DNA of 64,000 nt, from the NCBI GenBank assembly GCA_026646885.1, contig JAPKHK010000001.1, positions 310,001 to 374,000 of the forward strand, written 5' to 3'. Positions 17,983-27,039 of this stretch are shown here, piece after piece. How positions within the stretch are numbered: the stretch's first letter is position 1; every line of letters begins with the position of its first letter. The notes beneath the pieces are model-generated. The model was not told the origin of the DNA. It saw only the letters and a program-made list of their open reading frames with translations, and made no database searches. Position numbers and translations under genes: made by a program. The stretch comes from Casimicrobiaceae bacterium. GTDB taxonomy: Bacteria > Pseudomonadota > Gammaproteobacteria > Burkholderiales > Casimicrobiaceae.

Positions 17983-19245
17983 ATGAAAAAGCGCAACGCG
18001 TTTTATGCCCAATCGGGCGGTGTGACGGCGGTCATCAACGTCACCGCGGCGGCAGTGCTCGAAGCCGCCCGCGCCAACAAGGAGCGCATCGGTAAGGTCT
18101 ACGCCGGACGCGATGGCATCATCGGCGCCCTGACCGAGGATTTGATCGACACGAGCCGCGAAAGCGCTCGCGCCATCGAAGGTTTGAAGACCACACCGGG
18201 GGGCGCCTTCGGTTCTTGCCGCTACAAGCTCAAGGGGCTGGAGGAGAACCGGGCGCAGTACGAGCGCCTGATCGAGGTGTTTCACGCGCACGACATCGGC
18301 TATTTCTTCTATAACGGCGGCGGCGACTCGGCCGACACTTGCCTCAAGGTGGCGCAACTTTCCGCGGCCATGGGTTATCCACTCGCGGCGATACATTTGC
18401 CTAAGACCGTGGACAACGACCTCGTCGTGACGGACTGCTGCCCTGGTTTTGGCTCGGTGGCCAAATACGTGGCGACGTCGATGCGCGAGGCGGCCTACGA
18501 CGTCGCTTCGATGGCGCGCACTTCGACACGCATTTTCGTGCTCGAGGTCATGGGACGCCATGCCGGTTGGATCACCGCGGCCGTTGGCCTCGCGGCCGAT
18601 GAAAACAATGACTTGCCGCTGCTGCTACTCTTTCCGGAAGTAAAGTTCGACGAAGCGAAATTCCTCGCCAAGGTCGAGGCCTTGCTCAAGAGTCATGGCT
18701 ATTGTTGCATCGGCGTTTCCGAAGGCCTGCGTAATGCCGATGGCAAGTTTCTTTCCGAATCGGGTCTGCGCGATGCTTTCGGACATGCCCAACTGGGCGG
18801 AGCTGGGGAGCAAGTCGCCAAGTTGGTACGAGAAAAGCTGGGACAGAAGTACCACTGGGCCCTGGCCGATTATTTGCAACGCTCCGCGCGACACCTCGCC
18901 TCGCAGACCGATTACGAACACGCCTATGCGGTGGGCAAAGCGGGGGTCGAGTTGGCCCTGGCGGGCGAAGCCGGCGTGATGCCGGCCATTGTGCGCAGCT
19001 CAGACAAACCCTATCGTTGGAAAATCGGCTTGGCACAATTGACCGAGGTGGCCAATCGCGAAAAAATGCTGCCCGCCGACTACATCAGAGCCGACGGCAT
19101 GGGCATCACTGAAAAAGCGCGACGCTATCTCTTACCTCTGGTGCGAGGCGAAGCCTACCCGCCCTACCGAGACGGACTGCCGCAGTATCAACGGCTAAAA
19201 AACCTGCCCGTTGCCAAGAAAATCGCTCAGACTTTCAAACTCTGA
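17983..19245 (+). CDS. pfp: Pyrophosphate-dependent 6-phosphofructokinase
   Basis: This 420-residue protein phosphorylates fructose-6-phosphate, very probably with PPi as donor. Two residues decide the donor in this family: the Asp of GGGDS (Asp115, at the place of Gly104 in the E. coli ATP enzyme) and the Lys of PKTVDND (Lys141, at the place of Gly124). Both are the PPi-type residues. The substrate motif MGRHAGW is present. The reaction is reversible, so the enzyme can work in glycolysis and gluconeogenesis. It is followed by the membrane H+-pyrophosphatase, a pairing also known from methanotrophs, which points to a shared PPi pool. Confidence 0.93.
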   Translation: MKKRNAFYAQSGGVTAVINVTAAAVLEAARANKERIGKVYAGRDGIIGALTEDLIDTSRESARAIEGLKTTPGGAFGSCRYKLKGLEENRAQYERLIEVFHAHDIGYFFYNGGGDSADTCLKVAQLSAAMGYPLAAIHLPKTVDNDLVVTDCCPGFGSVAKYVATSMREAAYDVASMARTSTRIFVLEVMGRHAGWITAAVGLAADENNDLPLLLLFPEVKFDEAKFLAKVEALLKSHGYCCIGVSEGLRNADGKFLSESGLRDAFGHAQLGGAGEQVAKLVREKLGQKYHWALADYLQRSARHLASQTDYEHAYAVGKAGVELALAGEAGVMPAIVRSSDKPYRWKIGLAQLTEVANREKMLPADYIRADGMGITEKARRYLLPLVRGEAYPPYRDGLPQYQRLKNLPVAKKIAQTFKL

Positions 19246-19452
19246 GCCAGCGGCAATGTTATCGCGGGGAGGCTGAAGCCGCGGCCCGGGGTCTTCTATT
19301 GTTTGCAAGACAAGACATTCTCGACGCAGCGCACAATGACTGGCAAAATAGGCAGGTTTTGAAGGGGCCCCAGCGGGGAGGAGCATCCCGGGGGGAGATC
19401 GTTTTCCGGCCGATCTGGCCGCATCGTATTTGTTCCAACGGGAGTTCAAGAA

Positions 19453-21510
19453 ATGTCAACGGGTCTCATACTGGCACTGGCTTGTGCCGTGGTTGCCCTG
19501 ATCTACGGCTGGTTATCGGCCAGCTGGATCATGGGCAAGTCCGCCGGCAACGAGCGTATGCAACAAATCGCCAAGGCGGTCCAAGAAGGGGCGGAGGCTT
19601 ATCTCGCCCGCCAATACAAGACTATCGCCATCGTCGGCGCCGCCTTGTTCCTGGTCATCGGTTTCGTGCCCAAGCTGGGCTGGGCCACGGCGATCGGCTT
19701 CCTGATCGGCGCGGTGTTCTCGGGTGCGGCCGGCTTCATCGGCATGAACGTCTCGGTGCGCGCCAACGTGCGCACCGCCGAAGCGGCGCGCGGCGGCATT
19801 GCGCCGGCGCTGGAAGTGGCCTTCCGGGGCGGCGCCATCACCGGCATGCTGGTGGTGGGTCTGGGCCTTCTCGCGGTGGCGGGTTATTACGCTATCCTGC
19901 GCATGGGCGCGGGCGCCACGCCGGATCTCCATCACCTCATCGAACCGCTGGTGGGCTTGGCCTTCGGTTCTTCCCTGATTTCTATCTTTGCGCGTCTGGG
20001 CGGCGGCATCTTCACCAAAGGCGCTGACGTGGGCGCGGACTTGGTGGGCAAGGTGGAGGCCGGCATTCCCGAGGACGACCCCCGCAACCCCGCGGTGATC
20101 GCCGACAACGTGGGTGACAACGTGGGCGATTGCGCCGGCATGGCGGCGGACTTGTTCGAGACCTATGCCGTGACCATCGTGGCCACCATGGTGCTGGCCG
20201 CGCTAACGCTCAAGGCCGCGCCTGGCCTGGGTGAGAACCTGGTGCTCTACCCCCTGGCTCTGGGGGGCGTGTCGATCATCGCCTCCATCATCGGCTGCTA
20301 CTTCGTGAAGACCAGCGAAGGCGGCAAGATCATGAACGCCCTCTATCGCGGCCTGATCGTCGCCGGTGTCTTGGCGCTGGTTGCCTACTATCCGATTACG
20401 CAATGGCTGATCGGTGCGGGCGATGCCGCGGCCAAGATCACCACCATGAGCATGTTCGGTTGCGCGATCATCGGTTTGGTGCTGACCGCGGCCCTGGTGT
20501 GGATCACCGAGTACTACACCGGCACCGATTTCGCGCCGGTGAAGCACGTTGCTTCCTCCTGCCAAACCGGTCACGCCACCAACATCATCGCCGGCATCGG
20601 TGTGTCGATGAAAGCCTGCGCGCTGCCGGTGCTGTCGGTGTGTTTGTCGATTTGGGGCGCCTATGCGTTGGGCGGTCTCTTCGGCATCGCCATCGCCGCG
20701 ACTTCCATGCTGTCCATGGCGGGCATCGTGGTGGCGCTGGACGCCTACGGCCCGATCACCGACAACGCCGGCGGTATTGCGGAAATGTCGGAACTGCCCA
20801 AAGAAGTGCGTAACGTCACCGATCCGCTCGACGCGGTGGGCAACACCACCAAAGCCGTGACCAAAGGCTACGCCATCGGCTCCGCCGGTCTCGCCGCGCT
20901 GGTGCTCTTCGCCGACTATACGCACGGCCTCGAGGCTGCGGGCCTCAAGGGCATCACCTTCGATTTGTCGAACCACATGGTGATCATCGGCCTCTTTATC
21001 GGCGGTTTGATTCCCTACCTCTTCGGCGCCATGGCGATGGAGGCGGTGGGACGTTCCGCGGGTGCGGTGGTGGTGGAAGTGCGCCGCCAGTTCAAGGAGA
21101 TCCCCGGCATCATGGAAGGCACCGCCAAGCCCGATTATTCGCGCGCGGTGGACATGCTGACCGTGGCGGCCATCAAAGAGATGATGATCCCCTCGATCCT
21201 GCCGGTCGCGGTGCCGATCATCGTCGGTTTGGCGCTGGGGCCCCAGGCTCTGGGCGGTCTCTTGGTCGGTACCATCGTCACCGGCCTCTTCGTGGCGATT
21301 TCCATGACCACCGGCGGTGGTGCTTGGGATAATGCCAAAAAGTACATCGAAGACGGCCACTTCGGCGGCAAAGGCTCCGATGCGCACAAAGCGGCAGTGA
21401 CCGGCGACACCGTGGGTGACCCCTACAAGGACACCGCCGGCCCGGCCGTGAACCCGCTGATCAAGATCATCAACCTCGTGGCGCTTTTGATCGTGCCGCT
21501 GGTTGCTTGA
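19453..21510 (+). CDS. hppA: Membrane-bound H+-translocating pyrophosphatase (K+-independent type)
   Basis: This 685-residue protein has about 16 membrane helices and couples PPi hydrolysis to proton pumping, or makes PPi from the proton gradient. The catalytic stretch [19 protein letters not shown] near residue 210 and the C-terminal [17 protein letters not shown] are intact. In [12 protein letters not shown] the Lys at residue 467 occupies the position that distinguishes K+-independent pumps (Lys) from K+-dependent ones (Ala). The start ATG 19453 has GGGAG upstream. A 207-bp gap separates it from pfp, so it may have its own promoter. A strong terminator follows. Confidence 0.97.
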   Translation: MSTGLILALACAVVALIYGWLSASWIMGKSAGNERMQQIAKAVQEGAEAYLARQYKTIAIVGAALFLVIGFVPKLGWATAIGFLIGAVFSGAAGFIGMNVSVRANVRTAEAARGGIAPALEVAFRGGAITGMLVVGLGLLAVAGYYAILRMGAGATPDLHHLIEPLVGLAFGSSLISIFARLGGGIFTKGADVGADLVGKVEAGIPEDDPRNPAVIADNVGDNVGDCAGMAADLFETYAVTIVATMVLAALTLKAAPGLGENLVLYPLALGGVSIIASIIGCYFVKTSEGGKIMNALYRGLIVAGVLALVAYYPITQWLIGAGDAAAKITTMSMFGCAIIGLVLTAALVWITEYYTGTDFAPVKHVASSCQTGHATNIIAGIGVSMKACALPVLSVCLSIWGAYALGGLFGIAIAATSMLSMAGIVVALDAYGPITDNAGGIAEMSELPKEVRNVTDPLDAVGNTTKAVTKGYAIGSAGLAALVLFADYTHGLEAAGLKGITFDLSNHMVIIGLFIGGLIPYLFGAMAMEAVGRSAGAVVVEVRRQFKEIPGIMEGTAKPDYSRAVDMLTVAAIKEMMIPSILPVAVPIIVGLALGPQALGGLLVGTIVTGLFVAISMTTGGGAWDNAKKYIEDGHFGGKGSDAHKAAVTGDTVGDPYKDTAGPAVNPLIKIINLVALLIVPLVA

Positions 21511-21534
21511 TCCTCAGTGCAGTAGCGATTCAGC

Positions 21535-21563
21535 AAAAGGCCGCCACGAGGCGGCCTTTTTTT
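21535..21563 (+). terminator. Bidirectional rho-independent terminator after hppA
   Basis: A perfect 7-bp stem GGCCGCC/GGCGGCC (21539-21545 and 21550-21556) with loop ACGA is followed by seven T (21557-21563) and preceded by four A (21535-21538). It ends hppA transcription on the plus strand and, by the flanking A run, can also serve the minus-strand cheX-like gene that ends at 21569. Confidence 0.93.
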
Positions 21564-21568
21564 CGCCC

Positions 21569-22042
21569 TCAGCGCCGCGCAGCGATGCGGATGACCAGAT
21601 CCGCGTCGTACACTAGCCAGCGGAACGGAATGGCGTAGGCTGTCGCTTTGGCCGGCGTCGGCAGAGGCAGGGTGGACGGCTTGCTCACGGCGGCGGGAGG
21701 GGAGATCTTGAGCGCCTCGCCGAAGTGGCGGCGCGCGCGGCCGGAAAGAATGTTGGCGATTTCGCCCACGATGTCGTGGTGTTTTTCGTCGGTGAAGTCC
21801 TGCTCGCCCATGCGCAAGAGCACATGGCTCAGAAGTTCGCGTGGCGCGGAGAACGCAATGAAGCCGGCGTAGCCGCCGTCAACCGTGATCAATCCGTTGT
21901 AGTCATTCCAGAGCAGCGTTTCTTGACCTTGGAGCAGGTAGGCCGAGCGCACCTGCGCCGGGTCGCTGGTGGAGGTGGCAAAGAAATGGCTGATCGCTTC
22001 GGAGAAGACTTCCAGATCGCGGCTGCGCAGTTGGGAGGTCAC
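21569..22042 (-). CDS. CheX-like chemotaxis phosphatase
   Basis: This 157-residue protein starts with GTG 22042, whose last bases overlap the TGA of the preceding response regulator (GTGA). A longer frame is open upstream, but it runs antiparallel in composition to the regulator gene and is not real. The central segment DIVGEIANILSGRARRHFG holds the CheC/CheX/FliY signature with Glu94 and Asn97 (E-x-x-N), the residues used to dephosphorylate CheY-P. Only one such motif is present, as in CheX. It is the last gene of a kinase-regulator-phosphatase unit and very likely resets the regulator encoded next to it. Confidence 0.85.
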   Translation of the reverse strand: MTSQLRSRDLEVFSEAISHFFATSTSDPAQVRSAYLLQGQETLLWNDYNGLITVDGGYAGFIAFSAPRELLSHVLLRMGEQDFTDEKHHDIVGEIANILSGRARRHFGEALKISPPAAVSKPSTLPLPTPAKATAYAIPFRWLVYDADLVIRIAARR

Positions 22043-22407
22043 GACATCAACTCTTTGAGTGCGTTGACAAGCTGCTCGTCCGTGAAGGGCTTGTGCAGGA
22101 AGCCGTGCGCGCCCTTGCGTATCGCCTGGAGCGCCGTGAACTTGTCGGACAGCGCAGAAACTACGAGTATGCGGGCTTGGGGCAGCATGGTTGCCAGTGT
22201 TTCGATACAGGTTTCGCCGTCCATCTCCGGCATGGTCAGATCCATGGTGACATAGCGCGGCGGCCGTCGGCGCGCGAAATCGATCGCGTCCCGCCCGTTG
22301 GCAGCGAGGTTGAGCACGGTCAGATTCGGAAGCAGGCCGCCGGTACACAGGCGGGCGATGCGATTGCGCATGATCAGCGAATCGTCCACGATCATAAGGG
22401 TGCTCAT
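22039..22407 (-). CDS. CheY-like single-domain response regulator
   Basis: This 122-residue receiver domain has the acidic pair Asp8-Asp9, the phospho-acceptor Asp56 (VTMDLTMPEMDG), the switch Ser84 and the conserved Lys106 (FLHKPF). There is no output domain, so it must act by protein contact, like CheY. Translational overlap with the CheX-like gene downstream and the CheA-like kinase 43 bp upstream make these three a functional unit. Confidence 0.95.
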   Translation of the reverse strand: MSTLMIVDDSLIMRNRIARLCTGGLLPNLTVLNLAANGRDAIDFARRRPPRYVTMDLTMPEMDGETCIETLATMLPQARILVVSALSDKFTALQAIRKGAHGFLHKPFTDEQLVNALKELMS

Positions 22408-22450
22408 ACCTCGTCTCGACCCGGAGCGTGCGCTTGACCAATTTCGCGTT

Positions 22451-24529
22451 TCACGTTTTTAGCATCAGGGTGAAGCGCGTGAAGGCGCCAACCTGGGTGG
22501 CGACGCGCAGTTTCGCGCCCAGGCGAACGATTAAATCGCGGATGAGATCGAGACCGACGCCTCGCCCGGCGTGTGGGCTTGCAGCAGGCAGGGTGCTGAA
22601 ACCGGGCTCGAACAGCACGCCGATAACTTCCTTGTCGCTGAGCTTGTCCACAATGTGCTTGGGCTTGTGGCCGGTTTCGATCAGATGCTGGCGCAAAGTG
22701 TCCGTGCAGATGCCGCGTCCGTCATCCCAGACGGACAGGAGCACCTGCCCGTCGGCTTGCTGTTCGAGGTCCACGCGGACGATGCCTTCCGAGGGCTTGC
22801 CGACGGCCAAGCGTTCCTCGGGGGACTCGATGCCATGCGCCACCGCGTTGCGGATGAGTTGAGGCAGTGCTTCGCGAACCAGACGCACGAGGCTGTCTGA
22901 GGGCTGAGACGTCTTCTCCAGGCGTGCCTCAAAGCGAACCTTCTTGTTGAGATCTCGCGCGACCGATACTGCCAGACGCTCGCATTGGTGGATTGCAGGC
23001 GTCAGCGGATCCACTGGCGCGGAGCGCCGTGCAAAGTGCTCGACGCGCTCAAACACTGAGCGCAACCGCAAGACTTGCTCGCGCAACCCTTGGGTGGCCA
23101 CGGCGAGCGGAATGAGATCCTTGCCTTCCAGATCGTCGCGGCCGCGCAGCGCGGCGAGCCGATCCTCGTATTCATGTGCTTCGCGCACGATGGAAAGAAA
23201 ATTGAGAGCGGCGGCTTCCCCTTTGAGGGCATGTGCAAGCCGGAATAGCCCGTCAAGCAAACGGGAGTAAGCTTTGGCATCGGCCTCGACGCCCTGCAAA
23301 CCCGAGTTGATTTGCCCGAGCTTGTCCTCGGCACTGTCCAAGAAAGCTTGAACCATGGCTGGTTCTTGATCAAGCGCAACGAGCAGAAGCTCGACGCCTT
23401 GCTTGGCTTGGTCCTCGGCACCGGCCAGCTCCTGGCGAAGGCGTACTTGCTCGCTGCGGTCCTGAACGGTGACCAGAAGCGCGATCACATCATCGCCTTC
23501 ACGCACTTGCGCAAACTCGAAGTTGAGGTAGCTCGGCGCGGCGCGCTCGGACTTGCCGCGGATGGCTACTTCTTGCAAGGGATTGAGCTGAGTGAGCAGA
23601 CTTGGCTTCACCCGACTCTCAAAGAGCAGCGCCATGTATTCCATGGCGGTCGCCACCGCCTGGGGTTCGACCAGCGCCTGAAGAATTTCGCTGAGGCGTT
23701 CGCCACCCTTGAGACGAAGGCCAAAGAGCTGGTCCAAGGAACGCGAGCGCTGCCCGCCAATGCGGCCATCGGGCTGCAGCAGAAACAGGCCTTCGCGTAC
23801 AGTGGCGAGGATTTCATCAGTTTCCTCGCGTGCGGCGGCCGCGGAGCGGTCGCTCTTTTCCAGGGCGCGCAGGAACTTGAAGACGATGAAAGCGAAATTT
23901 ACAAGCGCCAGCAATATGGCGGCCATCTGGATATAGCGCAAGCGCGCAGCCGTCGACACTGCTTGGTTTTCAAGATGCTGTGTGAGATCGTCGGCGAGCT
24001 GCATCAGCCGGATGTTGCGGGCAACCGCTTTGGTGGCGGCGATTTCTACATCGATCGCCTCAGGAGATAGCGGCGTGCGAATCGGGACCAGGGTTTCGTC
24101 CAATGGACGCCAGTAGTTCGCGACCTTTTCCCGAAGATCGCTCTCCCTATCGGTAGCGTCGCCAAACATCCTGTGTATGGGATCAGCCCGGTCGGCGAGG
24201 AGGCGCAATTTTTCGAGCGAGCGATTGAAGCCGTCATGGCTTTCGGCAATCTGCGCCATGCTGGTCTGCACTGGCAAAGCGTCCCGGGTTTCCGTCCGCA
24301 GAGTGAGCAGAGCTTTGGTCAGTTGTTGGGTGTACATGCGCAGCTCGGCACTGGCATTGATCTTGGACGCCGCGATTTCGATGCGCCCTGAGGCATAGAA
24401 ATTGAACGCGAGGACGCCCAAATCGAGAAGGATGAAAAGGCCGATCGCGAGCATGAGGTCGCGATACTTGCCCAGAACACGGGGCGGTCGGGAAGGCATG
24501 AGGGCGGCGCGGTTGCAGAACTCATGCAT
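22451..24529 (-). CDS. Membrane-anchored CheA-like histidine kinase (HPt + HATPase) with PAS domain
   Basis: With the ATG 24529 start it has 692 residues; TTG 24550 or ATG 24499 are alternatives. Order: transmembrane helix 1 (about 25-46), a mainly helical periplasmic domain of about 150 residues, transmembrane helix 2 (about 198-220), a PAS-like domain (about 235-365), an HPt domain with FRLAHALKGEAAAL (His433), a CheA-type ATPase with N-box LIRNAVAHGIESPEER, G1 DDGRGI, LFEPGFST and G2 GRGVGLDL. It ends soon after, so there is no CheW-like docking domain and no P2 domain. It thus fuses receptor and CheA core in one chain and should phosphorylate the adjacent CheY-like protein. The input is unknown. 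Confidence 0.9.
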   Translation of the reverse strand: MHEFCNRAALMPSRPPRVLGKYRDLMLAIGLFILLDLGVLAFNFYASGRIEIAASKINASAELRMYTQQLTKALLTLRTETRDALPVQTSMAQIAESHDGFNRSLEKLRLLADRADPIHRMFGDATDRESDLREKVANYWRPLDETLVPIRTPLSPEAIDVEIAATKAVARNIRLMQLADDLTQHLENQAVSTAARLRYIQMAAILLALVNFAFIVFKFLRALEKSDRSAAAAREETDEILATVREGLFLLQPDGRIGGQRSRSLDQLFGLRLKGGERLSEILQALVEPQAVATAMEYMALLFESRVKPSLLTQLNPLQEVAIRGKSERAAPSYLNFEFAQVREGDDVIALLVTVQDRSEQVRLRQELAGAEDQAKQGVELLLVALDQEPAMVQAFLDSAEDKLGQINSGLQGVEADAKAYSRLLDGLFRLAHALKGEAAALNFLSIVREAHEYEDRLAALRGRDDLEGKDLIPLAVATQGLREQVLRLRSVFERVEHFARRSAPVDPLTPAIHQCERLAVSVARDLNKKVRFEARLEKTSQPSDSLVRLVREALPQLIRNAVAHGIESPEERLAVGKPSEGIVRVDLEQQADGQVLLSVWDDGRGICTDTLRQHLIETGHKPKHIVDKLSDKEVIGVLFEPGFSTLPAASPHAGRGVGLDLIRDLIVRLGAKLRVATQVGAFTRFTLMLKT

Positions 24530-24663
24530 CTTGCCTGGGGCAGATGACAAGAAGATGTCTCGGTGCCAAGGCGCGCGACTTCGCTGGCGGCTCGCCGCGC
24601 TGCGACACGCTGCCGCATGTGGCTAAATGCCGCAGCGGCGGCATGGCGAACGAAATTAAAATT

Positions 24664-24676
24664 GGACAGTTTGTCC
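24664..24676. promoter_or_regulatory. Operator-like palindrome before the copper receptor gene
   Basis: GGACA-GTT-TGTCC is a perfect 5-bp inverted repeat with a 3-bp spacer, 23 bp before the ATG of the TonB receptor, in the interval shared with the divergent kinase gene. It could bind a dimeric regulator or form a small hairpin in the leader. No regulator can be named. Confidence 0.3.
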
Positions 24677-24699
24677 CCTGGAAATCTCGTGGAGGAATC

Positions 24700-26958
24700 A
24701 TGCCGTTCACCCGCCGTCTTGTTCTGCGTCCCTTGGCCCTCGCACTGGGGTTTTGGTCCGGGTTGATTCTTGCGCAGACGACCACGCTCGAGGAAGTGAC
24801 GGTCACCGCTCCCGTCATAACGGTGCCGCTCAACGCCGCGGTCATCGGGAAGAATGAAGTTGCCGCGCAACGCGCCGCCACCAGTGATACCGCAAGCCTT
24901 TTGCGTGGCGTGCCGGGTGTCAGCCTCTACGGTGCAGGCGGCGTATCGAGCCTACCCGCGATCCATGGCTTGGCCGACGATCGCCTGCGCATCAAAGTCG
25001 ACGGCATGGATCTCATCGCCTCCTGTCCGAACCATATGAATCCGGCGCTTTCCTATGTCGATCCGACCAATATGGGCGCGCTGCAGGTCTATGCCGGTAT
25101 CACGCCGGTCAGTGTCGGCGGGGATAGCCTGGGTGGCAGCATCGTCGCCGAAACGCCCGCCCCGCGCTTTGCCGCGAGCGGCCAGGCTAGCCTCGTCACG
25201 GGCGAAGCGGGTGCGTTCTATCGCAGCAATGGCGACGGTTTCGGCGGGAATCTCGCCGCGACCTATGCGACCGAAACCTTCAGCATCAGCTATGCCGGCG
25301 CGCACGCCGAATCGGACAACTATCGCGCCGGGGGTGACTTCAAAGCGACGCCGTTTACCGGCCGCGCGGGCCATACCTTGCCGCTCGATGAGGTTGGCTC
25401 CACGGCTTATGAAACCAACAACCATACCCTGGGGCTGGCGCTCAAAGCGGGAAAGCATCTCTTCGAAGCCAAACTCGGCTACCAGGATCTGCCTTTGCAG
25501 GCCTATCCCAACCAGCGCATGGACATGCTCGACAACACTCAGGAACGCCTGAATTTACGCTACCTCGGTACGCAGAGCTGGGGCAGTATCGAAGCGCGTC
25601 TCTATCACGAGAAAGTCGACCACTTCATGGATTTCGGCCCCGACAAGCGCTATTGGTACGGTGCGCTTTCCGGCACCACCGGGCCCGACGGGTCGCCTTG
25701 CTCACCCTTGGGGGCCGGCACCAATAGTTGCGCCGCGGGCATGCCCATGCGCACGGCGAGCACGAACATTGGCGCCTCACTCCAAGCGCAGATCAACTTG
25801 GCCAGCGAGGAGGTGATACGCCTGGGCGGCCTGATGCAACAATATCGCCTCGACGATTGGTGGCCGCCTTCGGGCGGCGGCATGTGGCCCGATACCTTCT
25901 GGAACATCAACAATGGCCAACGCGATCGCCTGGGCGTTTTCGGCGAGTGGGAAGCGCGGCTCACGCCGCATTGGCTCTTGCTCTCTGGCGTGCGCTATGA
26001 GCAAGTGCGCACGAATGCCGGCGAGGTGCGCGGCTACAGCATGGCAAGCAACGCCATGGGTGGGCAGTACACGGAGGCGACGGCCTTTAACGTCCGCGAC
26101 CGCACGCGCACCGACCACAATTGGGATTTCACGCTACTGGCCCGTTATTCGCCATCCGCCGAGCTGGATCTTGAAGTGGGTTTGGCGCAAAAGGTGCGCT
26201 CGCCGAATCTCTATGAGCGCTACACTTGGTCGAGCTGGCCCATGGCCGCAACCATGAACAACTTCGTGGGTGATGGCAACGGCTACGTCGGCAACCCCGA
26301 TCTCAAACCCGAAGTAGCGCACACCATTTCGGCAACCTTCGACTGGCATGCGCGCGATGGTCAATGGAAAGTGAAGGCCACGCCCTACCTCACCCAAGTG
26401 GCGGACTATATCGATGCGGTCAAGCGTTCGAGCTTTACGCCCCAGCAGTACAACGTGCTGAACTACGTCAATCAATCGGCGCGGCTTTACGGCATCGACT
26501 TCTCGGCGCAGTTCGCGCTGGCCAAGGCAAGTTGGGGCGAACTCGGATTGCAGGGCGTGGTGAACTACACACGTGGCGAAAATCGCGACACCGGGGATGA
26601 TCTCTACAACATCATGCCGCTCAACGCGCGCGTATCGCTGACCCACAAGATCGGCCTGTGGGAGAGCGCCGTCGAAGTTGTCGGAGTGGCCGCCAAGGAA
26701 GACGTTTCCGATGTGCGCAACGAGATCAAGACACCGGGGTACGAAGTGCTGAACCTGCGCACGAGCTACACCTGGAACCGATTGCGCCTCGACCTGGGGA
26801 TCGAAAATGCTCTGAACAAGCGGTATTACCTGCCGCTGGGTGGTGCTTATCTCGGACAGGGGCGAACCATGAGCATGAACACGCCGATGTGGCCTTGGGG
26901 CACGGTGGTGCCGGGCATGGGGCGCTCGTTCTACGTCGGCGTGAATTACCGCTATTGA
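24700..26958 (+). CDS. TonB-dependent receptor, OprC-type (copper)
   Basis: This outer-membrane receptor has 752 residues. The start ATG 24700 follows a near-perfect GGAGGAATC; the 52 upstream open codons are leader. A signal peptide (LVLRPLALALGFWSGLILAQ) precedes the TonB box-like TTLEEVTVTAP and the plug (LLRGVPGVSLYGAGG, IHGLADDRLRIKVDGMD). The plug carries CPNHM (Cys109, Met113) and the barrel HFM (His308, Met310). CxxxM plus HxM is the copper site described for Pseudomonas OprC, so copper is the likely substrate. The C-terminus ends in the typical aromatic YVGVNYRY. ExbBD at 14147-15184 could energise it, and the cbb3 oxidase and CcoI in this window need copper. Confidence 0.88.
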   Translation: MPFTRRLVLRPLALALGFWSGLILAQTTTLEEVTVTAPVITVPLNAAVIGKNEVAAQRAATSDTASLLRGVPGVSLYGAGGVSSLPAIHGLADDRLRIKVDGMDLIASCPNHMNPALSYVDPTNMGALQVYAGITPVSVGGDSLGGSIVAETPAPRFAASGQASLVTGEAGAFYRSNGDGFGGNLAATYATETFSISYAGAHAESDNYRAGGDFKATPFTGRAGHTLPLDEVGSTAYETNNHTLGLALKAGKHLFEAKLGYQDLPLQAYPNQRMDMLDNTQERLNLRYLGTQSWGSIEARLYHEKVDHFMDFGPDKRYWYGALSGTTGPDGSPCSPLGAGTNSCAAGMPMRTASTNIGASLQAQINLASEEVIRLGGLMQQYRLDDWWPPSGGGMWPDTFWNINNGQRDRLGVFGEWEARLTPHWLLLSGVRYEQVRTNAGEVRGYSMASNAMGGQYTEATAFNVRDRTRTDHNWDFTLLARYSPSAELDLEVGLAQKVRSPNLYERYTWSSWPMAATMNNFVGDGNGYVGNPDLKPEVAHTISATFDWHARDGQWKVKATPYLTQVADYIDAVKRSSFTPQQYNVLNYVNQSARLYGIDFSAQFALAKASWGELGLQGVVNYTRGENRDTGDDLYNIMPLNARVSLTHKIGLWESAVEVVGVAAKEDVSDVRNEIKTPGYEVLNLRTSYTWNRLRLDLGIENALNKRYYLPLGGAYLGQGRTMSMNTPMWPWGTVVPGMGRSFYVGVNYRY

Positions 26959-26975
26959 GTCTCTCGTGCAGTGGA

Positions 26976-27007
26976 CCGCAGCGCCGGGAATCATTCCGGC
27001 GCTGCGG
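26976..27007. terminator. Terminator-like 12-bp hairpin between convergent genes
   Basis: CCGCAGCGCCGG (26976-26987) and CCGGCGCTGCGG (26996-27007) form a perfect 12-bp stem with an 8-base loop. It sits between the converging receptor and aminotransferase genes, 18 bp after one stop codon and 33 bp from the other. There is no T-tract, so termination efficiency is uncertain. Confidence 0.5.
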
Positions 27008-27039
27008 AACTCTGTGAAAGCGAACCGTCTCCGCAGAAA

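Noticed and set aside
20203-21387. 394-codon minus-strand frame rich in His, Asp and Gly
   Set aside because: It is the shadow of hppA; its composition mirrors the complement of the pump's alanine, valine and glycine codons.
22043-22441. N-terminal extension of the CheX-like gene to 22441
   Set aside because: The extension reads the response regulator gene in another frame and is arginine/histidine-rich; the GTG at 22042 gives a normal CheX length with stop-start overlap.
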